From: Croceimicrobium sp965656185
Lineage (GTDB): Bacteria > Bacteroidota > Bacteroidia > Flavobacteriales > Schleiferiaceae
Direction of reading: 5' to 3'
Assembly: GCA_965656185.1 (NCBI GenBank)
Contig: CBFHJH010000007.1
Location: 62,001 to 126,000, forward strand
DNA: 64,000 nucleotides
The notes beneath the pieces were generated by a model. That model saw nothing but the letters and a program-made list of their open reading frames with translations, ran no database searches and was not told the DNA's origin. Position numbers and translations under genes: made by a program. Each line of letters starts with the position of its first letter. Position 1 is the stretch's first letter. Of this stretch, positions 51,333-58,678 are shown piece by piece.

Positions 51333-51800
51333 CTAAATCAAATAAGTCTGAATTTCAGCTAAATATTGGGATAGAAGGGGTGTTTGTCCAGAGTCGCTTG
51401 CGAGGTATTGCCTCTCCGAGGGTAGTAAGCGGTAATTCGGATTTAAAAGCAATTTGCTCCCTTCCGTATGCGCCTTCCCTAAGTTGAGATCTTGCTTAGC
51501 CGCTGGTTTAATAGAATGACCCTCAGTTCGGTCATTGCTTGCTACTTCTACCTGAGCCACGATTAGCCATTCGTCGTCACAACAATCCTTATGCGAATTA
51601 ATCGTGCTTAAATTGCAAGCGTTAGATTTACTTTCAGACTTATAATGGGCTTCGGGTTGACATGACTCAGCTTCGAAATAAAAGCTTTCCTCCTCCAACA
51701 TTCCAAGACAGTAATGTCGGCTCAAAGAAAAGCCTGCACCCGACCATAAAAGAACCGGGATGAGAAAAACTGCACTTATTTGTTTGATTCTCTGAACCAT
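51333..51800 (-). CDS. HYC_CC_PP-family exported protein
   Basis: The 155-aa protein has an N-terminal hydrophobic segment (about 8-27) followed by SRHYCLG, later KDCCDDEW, and several other Cys and His. These are the HYC and CC marks of a small Bacteroidota family found next to HMA proteins; the PP mark is not evident here. Metal handling is a reasonable guess. It is the first gene of the operon, with a -7 box only four bases before the ATG, so the message may be leaderless. Confidence 0.75.
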   Translation of the reverse strand: MVQRIKQISAVFLIPVLLWSGAGFSLSRHYCLGMLEEESFYFEAESCQPEAHYKSESKSNACNLSTINSHKDCCDDEWLIVAQVEVASNDRTEGHSIKPAAKQDLNLGKAHTEGSKLLLNPNYRLLPSERQYLASDSGQTPLLSQYLAEIQTYLI

Positions 51801-51804
51801 ACTA

Positions 51805-51812
51805 CAAAGATA
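51805..51812 (-). promoter_or_regulatory. Bacteroidota -7 box of the metal operon
   Basis: TATCTTTG on the minus strand, four bases before the ATG at 51800; identical to the ahcY and greA boxes. No good -33 box, which suggests an activator or a leaderless weak promoter. Confidence 0.55.
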
Positions 51813-51830
51813 AGATTATAGCTATGAAAT

Positions 51831-51857
51831 AAAAACCCCGGCCTTGGAGCCGGGGTT
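51831..51857 (-). terminator. Intrinsic terminator of the barrel-SPOR gene
   Basis: AACCCCGGC pairs with GCCGGGGTT around a 6-base loop; on the minus strand a U-run follows. Confidence 0.87.
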
Positions 51858-51890
51858 AAAGTTTTACTAATTCTTAGCTAAAAAGCTCAT

Positions 51891-53021
51891 CTAGAATTTG
51901 GCGATCCATGCATCGCTGTAATATTTACGGGCTTCTTTACGAGCCGCTTTAGCTTCTGAAATGCTGGTACTGGATTTATAAATTACGCGATAGGTATCCA
52001 ATCTTTCAATGTAGGCTATCTGCATCTCATCCTTATCTAACTTCGTGCGGTCGATAAACTTTTGGGCCCCGCTTCGAGTAGGGGAAGAAACTACGATAAC
52101 GCGATATTGAGCCTCGCCTAAATCGGCATCTGAAGCTACGGCTGACGATTGAGTCTTATTGTTTGCGGTTTGAGTGGACTTTTCTTTTACCACTGGATTT
52201 GCTTTGAGGCTGTCCACTTCATTGCGAAGCATGGCAATTTGCATGTCTTTCTCTTGGTTACTCATCTCAAGACGGCCTACTTTTTCGGCGTTACGGTTGG
52301 CTTGAGACTCAAAACGCTCACTGCTGTCCGCTTTCGCTTTAAGCTGATTAAATTTCTTAGGATCTACTTCGATCTTGGATTTGTCGCGATCCGATTTCAA
52401 AGTAAATTGAGTGCCAACCATTAAAACACCATAGGTGTCGAAGGATTCTGGATTAAAGGCATCAACCCATGGTTGGAACCACAGCACGCGGTGTCCATAG
52501 CTTATGTTGATATCGATTTTATCGGTAACAGGAATTCCCACATTTAAACCCAGTAAAACGAAGGTTTGAATAGAAAAACCGGTCCCGCCTGGTTCTTGAG
52601 CCGGTACTTCTGTTACTTTTTGGCGACTATTTATATCGTATAAAATGGAATTGGTGATGCCAGCTCCTAAACCACCTAAGGCATTTAACTTATAACGCGG
52701 TTTGTCGCTAAATAATCCAAGCAGATTATATTCTATGGCTGCCGCTCCTTCATAAGTTTGGTTTTGGAAATAATTTGTGGCATTGTTCCCGTTGAGCTGC
52801 AAGGCTAAAAAATCTAACCTCACTCTGGCTTCAGGGCTGAGGTTATAGCCGATCCCACCGCTAACACCTAGGTTGGGTTTGTAGCCTTGATAGGTGTTTT
52901 GGTTTAACTCTACGAAAGGTATGCCTAATCCTACTCCGAAATTGGCAGAGAGCTTTTCTTGGGCTTGTAGGGAAAAAAGGCTTAGTAAAGTTAAGCCTAA
53001 TAGACTAGTAATTTTTTTCAT
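51891..53021 (-). CDS. Outer-membrane beta-barrel / coiled-coil / SPOR fusion protein
   Basis: The 376-aa protein has a signal peptide (1-20) and a small outer-membrane barrel-like domain (about 22-210, alternating strands with GVGLGIPF and GGLGAGI). A charged coiled coil (about 225-275) and a Ser/Thr/Gln linker lead to a C-terminal SPOR-like domain (about 305-376; YRVIVVSSPTRSGAQKFI). SPOR domains bind denuded peptidoglycan, so the plan suits an outer-membrane to cell-wall link, in the manner of OmpA. It is monocistronic, and no family name is known to me for this combination. Confidence 0.75.
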   Translation of the reverse strand: MKKITSLLGLTLLSLFSLQAQEKLSANFGVGLGIPFVELNQNTYQGYKPNLGVSGGIGYNLSPEARVRLDFLALQLNGNNATNYFQNQTYEGAAAIEYNLLGLFSDKPRYKLNALGGLGAGITNSILYDINSRQKVTEVPAQEPGGTGFSIQTFVLLGLNVGIPVTDKIDINISYGHRVLWFQPWVDAFNPESFDTYGVLMVGTQFTLKSDRDKSKIEVDPKKFNQLKAKADSSERFESQANRNAEKVGRLEMSNQEKDMQIAMLRNEVDSLKANPVVKEKSTQTANNKTQSSAVASDADLGEAQYRVIVVSSPTRSGAQKFIDRTKLDKDEMQIAYIERLDTYRVIYKSSTSISEAKAARKEARKYYSDAWIAKF

Positions 53022-53141
53022 GTTTAAGTTGAATTGGTTGAATTTCCTTAATTCAGCTACTGGTAAAAATAGGATTTTTTATCATAAAGCCTCATTTTTT
53101 CTATTATTTACGTGGATAAGGCGGGATCAGATTTCACTCGT

Positions 53142-53184
53142 CTCGCTAATATTACGTTCTACGCTTTCTAACTCACTAATATTA
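53142..53184 (+). repeat. Direct repeat of 13 bp, 30 bp apart, before tig
   Basis: CTCGCTAATATTA (53142-53154) and CTCACTAATATTA (53172-53184) differ at one base. The second copy ends two bases before the -7 box of tig. A 30-bp offset is about three helical turns, as for a pair of operator sites. Confidence 0.55.
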
Positions 53185-53186
53185 AC

Positions 53187-53194
53187 TACTTTTG
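53187..53194 (+). promoter_or_regulatory. Bacteroidota -7 box of tig
   Basis: TACTTTTG matches TAnnTTTG, 34 bases before the ATG. The -33 position is covered by the direct repeat rather than a TTTG. Confidence 0.6.
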
Positions 53195-53228
53195 CGCTCC
53201 CTTTTTAGAAAGTATTAAAGCAGCTATA

Positions 53229-54566
53229 ATGAACGTAACTGTAACAAAACAAGATGATTTAAATGCGGTCTTAACCGTTAAAATCGAAGAATCTGATTAC
53301 CGTGAGAAGGTTGAAAAGACCTTACGCGATTACCGCAAGAAGGCAAACATTCCCGGTTTTCGTCCCGGGCACGTACCTGCAGGTCTAATTCGTAAGCAAT
53401 TCGGTAAGTCTGTGTTGATCGAGGAGATCAATCAAATTTTACAGCAGGCAGTTTACGATCATATTCAGAAAGAAAAAATCGATATCCTTGGAAACCCAAT
53501 GCCAGTAGAGCAGACCGATATCGATTGGATCGAGCAAAAAGACTTTAGTTTCGATTACGAATTAGGTTTAGCACCAGAATTGGAGGTGAAGCTAAATGCT
53601 CGTACTAAGATCCCTTACCACAAAGTGGTTGCAGACGGTGAGATGGTAGATCGTTATGTAAATGACTACGCTCGTCGCTTTGGCTCCATGTCTTACCCTG
53701 ATGCCATTGAGGAAAATGCAATTTTTAAAGGCAAGTTCGTTGAAGTTGCCAAGAAGGGCGAGCCCGTAGAAGGAGGCATTGAAGTAGAAACTACCCTGGC
53801 CTTAGACGCCCTTAGCGACAAAGGTCTTAAGAAGGCGATGGGTAAGAAGACCGGCGACGTGCTTCTTCTCGATAAAAATTGTTTCAAAGATGATTTCAAT
53901 TTGGCGGGTGTGTTTAAAGTAGAGCCAGATCAACTGGAAAATTCTACCCAGAAGTTCGAAGTGGAGCTAACGGAGGTTAGCAAATTGGAGCCAGCGGAAT
54001 TGAATCAAGAATTATTCGATAAAGTATTTGGAGAAGGTACAGTAAAGGACGAAAAGGAGTTCCGCGCCCGGATTAAGGAAGATGCAGAGCGTGTATTTGT
54101 GGGCGATTCAGATCGCAAGTTTTACCAAGATGTACGCGATAAATTATTGGATAAATTCAAATTTGAGTTACCAGAAGCCTTCTTAAAGCGTTGGATGCGC
54201 ACCGCAGGAGAAAATCCAATGTCGGAGGAAGAGGTTGAAGCTCAATTTCCCAATATGAAGGATGATATGCGTTGGCAGATCATTGAAAACCGCGTGATTT
54301 CGGAAAATGACATAAAAGTCGAGCACGAAGAGTTAGTAGAATACACCAAGCAAATGGTTCTGCAGCAAATGGCTCAATACGGCCAGTTCCCTGAGGACCT
54401 CGATCTTGACAAGATTGCTCATAATGTACTCGGTAACCGTGAGGAAGCGCAACGCATTAATGATCAGCTTTTCCAACAGAAGTTGATGGAGTTCTTTAAG
54501 AACACCTTCAAAGTGGAGGAAAAGGAAGTTACTTACGAGGAGTTCGTAAAGGCGGTCTCTAAGTAA
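53229..54566 (+). CDS. tig: Trigger factor
   Basis: Trigger factor is the ribosome-bound chaperone that meets nascent chains. The N-terminal ribosome-binding domain carries the signature variant GFRPGHVPAGLIRKQFG (residues 41-57). The middle PPIase-like domain and the long C-terminal helical arms follow, in a 445-aa protein of normal length. The PPIase part lacks the classical active-site pattern, as is common in Bacteroidota. It heads the tig, clpP, clpX cluster, and a terminator separates it from clpP. Confidence 0.93.
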   Translation: MNVTVTKQDDLNAVLTVKIEESDYREKVEKTLRDYRKKANIPGFRPGHVPAGLIRKQFGKSVLIEEINQILQQAVYDHIQKEKIDILGNPMPVEQTDIDWIEQKDFSFDYELGLAPELEVKLNARTKIPYHKVVADGEMVDRYVNDYARRFGSMSYPDAIEENAIFKGKFVEVAKKGEPVEGGIEVETTLALDALSDKGLKKAMGKKTGDVLLLDKNCFKDDFNLAGVFKVEPDQLENSTQKFEVELTEVSKLEPAELNQELFDKVFGEGTVKDEKEFRARIKEDAERVFVGDSDRKFYQDVRDKLLDKFKFELPEAFLKRWMRTAGENPMSEEEVEAQFPNMKDDMRWQIIENRVISENDIKVEHEELVEYTKQMVLQQMAQYGQFPEDLDLDKIAHNVLGNREEAQRINDQLFQQKLMEFFKNTFKVEEKEVTYEEFVKAVSK

Positions 54567-54595
54567 AAGCTGAAAAGCTGACAGATATTTAAATT

Positions 54596-54621
54596 GGCCC
54601 GATCATTGTCGGGCCTTTTTT
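54596..54621 (+). terminator. Intrinsic terminator of tig
   Basis: GGCCCGA pairs with TCGGGCC around a 6-base loop, followed by six T. Confidence 0.85.
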
Positions 54622-54649
54622 GTTAATATTATCGTACAAAAGTCAAATT

Positions 54650-55324
54650 ATGGATTTCGGAAAAGAATTTATGCAATATGCGGTTAAAGACCGCGGATTG
54701 AACTCCATGCACGTGGGGAAATATCTAGAATCGTCTTTAACTCCTTATATTATTGAAGAGCGACAAATGAATGTGGCTCAAATGGACGTGTTCTCACGTT
54801 TAATGATGGATCGTATCATTTTCTTGGGCACTGGTATTAATGACCAAGTTGCTAATATCGTCCAAGCTCAGTTGTTGTTTCTCGAGTCGTCAGATTCCCA
54901 AAAAGACATTCAGATTTATTTGAATAGTCCGGGTGGGTCAGTTTATGCCGGTTTAGGAATTTATGATACCATGCAATTAGTTAAGCCTGATGTGGCTACT
55001 ATTTGCACTGGAATGGCAGCTTCAATGGGAGCAGTGCTTTTATGTGCAGGTGCAGATGGTAAGCGTTCGGCGCTAAAGCATAGCCGAGTGATGATTCATC
55101 AACCGATGAGCGGCGCTCAGGGGCAGGCGAGTGATATGGAGATCGCCGTGCGCGAAGTACTGAAGATGAAGGAAGAATTGTATCGTATCATCGCCAACCA
55201 TTCTAAGCAGCCCTTTGAAAAGGTAGAGGGTGATTCTGATCGTGATTACTGGATGTCTTCGCAAGAGGCAAAAGATTACGGTATGATCGATGAGGTACTT
55301 GATAGCCAACGAGGTCAAGACTAA
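54650..55324 (+). CDS. clpP: ATP-dependent Clp protease proteolytic subunit
   Basis: The 224-aa serine protease forms the ClpP tetradecamer. Catalytic Ser125 is in GMAASMGAVLL and His150 in RVMIHQPMSG, with LNSPGGSV upstream. The frame opens at 54620, inside the tail of the tig terminator, so ATG 54650 (MDFGKEF) is chosen. It is followed by clpX. A large inverted repeat lies between the two genes and may end its transcript. Confidence 0.95.
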   Translation: MDFGKEFMQYAVKDRGLNSMHVGKYLESSLTPYIIEERQMNVAQMDVFSRLMMDRIIFLGTGINDQVANIVQAQLLFLESSDSQKDIQIYLNSPGGSVYAGLGIYDTMQLVKPDVATICTGMAASMGAVLLCAGADGKRSALKHSRVMIHQPMSGAQGQASDMEIAVREVLKMKEELYRIIANHSKQPFEKVEGDSDRDYWMSSQEAKDYGMIDEVLDSQRGQD

Positions 55325-55351
55325 ATACGTTAGTATTAAGAGTTTATAAAT

Positions 55352-55392
55352 GGAATCCATTCCAAGCTACTGGAATGGATTCCGTATTTTTG
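55352..55392 (+). promoter_or_regulatory. Inverted repeat and promoter between clpP and clpX
   Basis: GGAATCCATTCCA (55352-55364) and TGGAATGGATTCC (55371-55383) are a perfect 13-bp inverted repeat with a 6-base spacer. The T-rich box TATTTTTG (55385-55392), a match to the -7 consensus of clpX, follows. Each arm is itself palindromic (GGAAT-NN-ATTCC), with centres 20 bp apart. It can be read as the clpP terminator, as a pair of operator sites on the clpX promoter, or both. Confidence 0.6.
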
Positions 55393-55407
55393 CATTTTAC
55401 ATTTGTT

Positions 55408-56661
55408 ATGAGCTCCAAAAAGGAAAGTTTAAGTTGTTCGTTTTGTGGTCGTGAGAAAAAAGACACCAATGTCTTGATCGCGGGCATAAACGGGCACATA
55501 TGTGATCACTGCATTCGCCAAGCCTATGGTATTGTGGTGGAGGAGATGAATACGAAAGAGCATAAGGAGCTGAGCAAGTCCCTTCGCCTGGTGAAACCGC
55601 GAGAGATCAAGAAGTTTCTGGACGAGTATGTTATTGGCCAGGACGAAGCGAAGCGAATTTTGTCGGTAGCGGTTTATAACCACTATAAACGCCTCAACGC
55701 CGTGCAAGATGAGGCCAAAGAAGATGTGGTGGAAATCGACAAGTCTAACATTATGTTGGTGGGTGAAACGGGCACCGGTAAAACCCTCTTAGCTCGTACT
55801 ATAGCTAAAATGTTGAACGTCCCATTTACCATAGTAGATGCCACGGTTCTTACCGAGGCAGGTTATGTTGGTGAAGACGTAGAAAGTATTTTGACTCGTT
55901 TACTACAAGCGGCCGATTATGATCAAAAGGCTGCAGAAAGAGGGATTATTTTCATCGATGAGGTAGATAAGATCGCCCGTAAAAGTGATAATCCATCCAT
56001 TACGCGAGACGTAAGTGGAGAAGGGGTGCAGCAAGCCTTACTTAAGTTACTGGAAGGCACTAAGGTGAACGTGCCTCCTCAAGGTGGTCGCAAGCACCCT
56101 GATCAAAAGTTTATCGAAGTAGATACGCGCAATATTTTATTCATTGCTGGAGGAGCTTTTGATGGAATCAGCCGTCATATTGCCAATCGTTTAAATACTC
56201 GAGCAGTAGGTTTTCATTCTTCTCAAGACCGAGAAAGTTTCGACGAGCAGAATATGCTGCAATACGTAGCTCCCCAAGACTTAAAGAGCTTTGGTTTAAT
56301 ACCTGAGTTGATCGGTCGTATTCCAGTTTTAACGCATCTAAACCCGCTTACTCGAGATGTGCTCAAGCAGATCTTGACCGAGCCTAAGAACGCTATTATC
56401 AAGCAATATGTAGAATTGCTTAAAATGGATAAAGTGGACCTTAACTTTAAAGAAGAGGCCATTGATTATGTAGTAGATAAAGCGATCGAATTTAAATTAG
56501 GAGCGCGCGGGTTACGTTCGATCATTGAATCGATCCTAACTGATGCCATGTTCGAGCTTCCCGGCGAAGTAGAGGATGGTCACAGCTTAATTGTGGATGA
56601 AACTTACGCTGCAGAGCGCATCAATAAAATGTCGATGAATGCCCTAAAAGCGGTGAGCTAA
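55408..56661 (+). CDS. clpX: ATP-dependent Clp protease ATP-binding subunit ClpX
   Basis: ClpX unfolds proteins for ClpP. The 417-aa protein has the N-terminal C4 zinc-binding domain (CSFCGRE ... CDHC), Walker A GETGTGKT, the pore loop GYVGEDVE, Walker B IIFIDEVDKI, the RKH-type loop PPQGGRKHPDQ and sensor-2 GARGLRSI. The frame extends to 55375, inside the palindrome and promoter, so ATG 55408 is the start. It is convergent with folA, sharing four stop bases. Confidence 0.97.
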   Translation: MSSKKESLSCSFCGREKKDTNVLIAGINGHICDHCIRQAYGIVVEEMNTKEHKELSKSLRLVKPREIKKFLDEYVIGQDEAKRILSVAVYNHYKRLNAVQDEAKEDVVEIDKSNIMLVGETGTGKTLLARTIAKMLNVPFTIVDATVLTEAGYVGEDVESILTRLLQAADYDQKAAERGIIFIDEVDKIARKSDNPSITRDVSGEGVQQALLKLLEGTKVNVPPQGGRKHPDQKFIEVDTRNILFIAGGAFDGISRHIANRLNTRAVGFHSSQDRESFDEQNMLQYVAPQDLKSFGLIPELIGRIPVLTHLNPLTRDVLKQILTEPKNAIIKQYVELLKMDKVDLNFKEEAIDYVVDKAIEFKLGARGLRSIIESILTDAMFELPGEVEDGHSLIVDETYAAERINKMSMNALKAVS

Positions 56662-57155
56662 GAAGGTATTTCGATCTTTTTATAAGTCAAAAACTCAAAG
56701 GTGTGGGCGTGTTTATCGTCCGCCTCTTTTTTTTCACCCCTAGCCAGCTTCCATTTATTGTTATCGAACTCGGGGAAAAAGGTGTCACCTTCGTATTCGG
56801 AATGAATAAGAGTCAGTTCTATAGTGTTCGCAATAGCTAATGCCTGCTTGTAAATCTGGGCTCCTCCAATAATGAAAGGCTGGTCATCATCTTTCACCAG
56901 TTTAATTGCTTCTTCCAAGCTATGGGCCATTAAGCAACCTTCAGCTCGGTAGTCTTCTTGCCGACTGATAACGATATTGACCCGTTTAGGTAATGGGCGC
57001 ATCATGCTCTCATAGGTTTTCCTACCCATAATCACGTGATGGCCGCTGGTAAGGGATTTAAAATGTTTTAGGTCATCTGGAAAATGCCAAATTAAGTCGT
57101 TGTCTTTACCGATTACCCTGTTCTGTGCCATAGCGGCAATTAGTGTAAGATTCAT
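56658..57155 (-). CDS. folA: Dihydrofolate reductase
   Basis: It reduces dihydrofolate to tetrahydrofolate with NADPH, regenerating the cofactor spent by thymidylate synthase. The 165-aa protein shows LIAAMAQNRVIGKDNDLIWH (residues 4-23), FKSLTSGHHVIMGRKTYES and the FIIGGAQIY phosphate-binding loop. It is the last gene of a thyA, TonB-CTD, folA operon, starting 3 bp after the middle gene. Confidence 0.96.
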   Translation of the reverse strand: MNLTLIAAMAQNRVIGKDNDLIWHFPDDLKHFKSLTSGHHVIMGRKTYESMMRPLPKRVNIVISRQEDYRAEGCLMAHSLEEAIKLVKDDDQPFIIGGAQIYKQALAIANTIELTLIHSEYEGDTFFPEFDNNKWKLARGEKKEADDKHAHTFEFLTYKKIEIPS

Positions 57156-57158
57156 AAT

Positions 57159-57620
57159 TTATTCTTCCAATTTGGCATTGATAGGAATGGTGAAGGACAT
57201 CCGAACTGGTTGGCCATCTACAATCGCGGGATGAGTTACTTTGAAGGCCCTTATTACCCTAAGCGCTTCACGATCTAAGTCCTCACTCACACTCCTTGTC
57301 ACTATAACGTTGCTTATTCTGGCGTCCTTTTCAATAATAAAGTCCACGTAAATCTTACCCTGAATTCCAGCTTTTTTATCTTCCTTAGGATAATTGAAAT
57401 TCTGCGACACGTGGTTTAGAATGCTTTTAACAAAGCAGTCCTTTAAAACGGCATTGCTCGCCTGGTCGTCACATCCCAAGGCAACAGGGACCTTATCTAC
57501 CCCAGTATAGTTCGATGATTCTTCCTCATGTTCCCCGGAGGTAATTTCTTGACTCTTCAAGCTGTAGCTTGAAAAAGAAAATAGGGCTAATAGAATGAAT
57601 TGGAAGATGCCTGGCTTCAT
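57159..57620 (-). CDS. Exported TonB C-terminal-domain protein
   Basis: The 153-aa protein has a signal peptide (1-23) and a TonB C-terminal domain (about 65-153; GIQGKIYVDFIIEKDARISN, DREALRVIRAF, VRMSFTIP). It lacks the membrane anchor and long spacer of a working TonB, but resembles the C-terminus of the TonB at 39477 (shared GCD, CF and VRMSF positions). It is lodged between thyA and folA, 8 bp after thyA and 3 bp before folA. Free periplasmic TonB-CTD proteins of this kind have no firm role known to me. Confidence 0.82.
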   Translation of the reverse strand: MKPGIFQFILLALFSFSSYSLKSQEITSGEHEEESSNYTGVDKVPVALGCDDQASNAVLKDCFVKSILNHVSQNFNYPKEDKKAGIQGKIYVDFIIEKDARISNVIVTRSVSEDLDREALRVIRAFKVTHPAIVDGQPVRMSFTIPINAKLEE

Positions 57621-57628
57621 GATTGAAT

Positions 57629-58534
57629 TTAAACGGCTACCTGTGCACGTATTGCAGGATGGGGGTCATAATTAAGTAACTCAAAGTCCTCAAATTTAAA
57701 ATCAAAAAGGCTTTTGATTTCAGGGTTGATCTGCATTTGAGCTAAGGGGCGGAAATCGCGACTCAATTGCTCACGACTTTGTTCTAAATGATTCTCATAA
57801 AGGTGCGCATCACCAAATGTGTGAACGAAATCGCCTAGTTCAAATCCGCAAACTTGAGCGATCATCATTGTAAATAAAGCATAAGAAGCAATGTTAAAAG
57901 GTACCCCTAAAAACACATCTGCCGAGCGCTGGTAAAGCTGACAGCTTAATTTATTATCGGCCACATAAAACTGAAATAAGGTATGGCAGGGTGGCAAGCC
58001 TGATTTGGCCATTACCGGAACATCCTTAGGGTTCCACGCGGAGATAATATGACGGCGACTATCTGGCTTGTTTTTGAGATCTTCCAAAAGTCCTTTTATC
58101 TGATCTACTCCTTCGAAATTTCGCCATTGCCTGCCGTAAACTGGGCCTAGTTCTCCCCATTCTTTAGCAAATGACTCATCCTCTACGATTTGGCTCTTGA
58201 AACTGCTAAGTTCTTCCTTCCACTCGGCGGAGTACTTAGGTAATTTGTCGGCTAAGCCTTTTTGTACTAAGTAGTTTTGAAAAGGCCATTCGTTCCAAAT
58301 ATTAACCCCGTTCTTAACTAAATAACGGATGTTGGTGTCTCCCGCAATGAACCAGAGTAATTCGTGAATGATAGACTTGAGGTGGATTTTTTTAGTGGTA
58401 ACTAATGGAAAGCCTTCTTGCAAATTGAAACGCATCTGATAACCAAAAACTGATAAAGTATTAATGCCAGTGCGGTTTTCCTTCATCACCCCATTATCTA
58501 GGATGTGTTGCATGAGATCGTGATATTGCTTCAT
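57629..58534 (-). CDS. thyA: Thymidylate synthase
   Basis: It makes dTMP from dUMP with methylene-tetrahydrofolate. The 301-aa ThyA-type enzyme has the catalytic Cys in GLPPCHTLFQFYV, the QLYQRSADVFLGVPFNIASY substrate block and HTFGDAHLYENH. Length is usual, with a small insert around residues 90-115. It is the first gene of the operon that also holds folA. Confidence 0.97.
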   Translation of the reverse strand: MKQYHDLMQHILDNGVMKENRTGINTLSVFGYQMRFNLQEGFPLVTTKKIHLKSIIHELLWFIAGDTNIRYLVKNGVNIWNEWPFQNYLVQKGLADKLPKYSAEWKEELSSFKSQIVEDESFAKEWGELGPVYGRQWRNFEGVDQIKGLLEDLKNKPDSRRHIISAWNPKDVPVMAKSGLPPCHTLFQFYVADNKLSCQLYQRSADVFLGVPFNIASYALFTMMIAQVCGFELGDFVHTFGDAHLYENHLEQSREQLSRDFRPLAQMQINPEIKSLFDFKFEDFELLNYDPHPAIRAQVAV

Positions 58535-58678
58535 CTGCTTTCCTTTAAGGGTAAAAATAGAACAAGGAATCGGAACAGCTATTTTGCTTGTGGACTAATT
58601 CCGAAGCTTGTTAATTTCTTTTTAGATGGATAGCATTTTTAAATTTTATTGGCCAATTTAGGCTCAAATTTGAATTAT

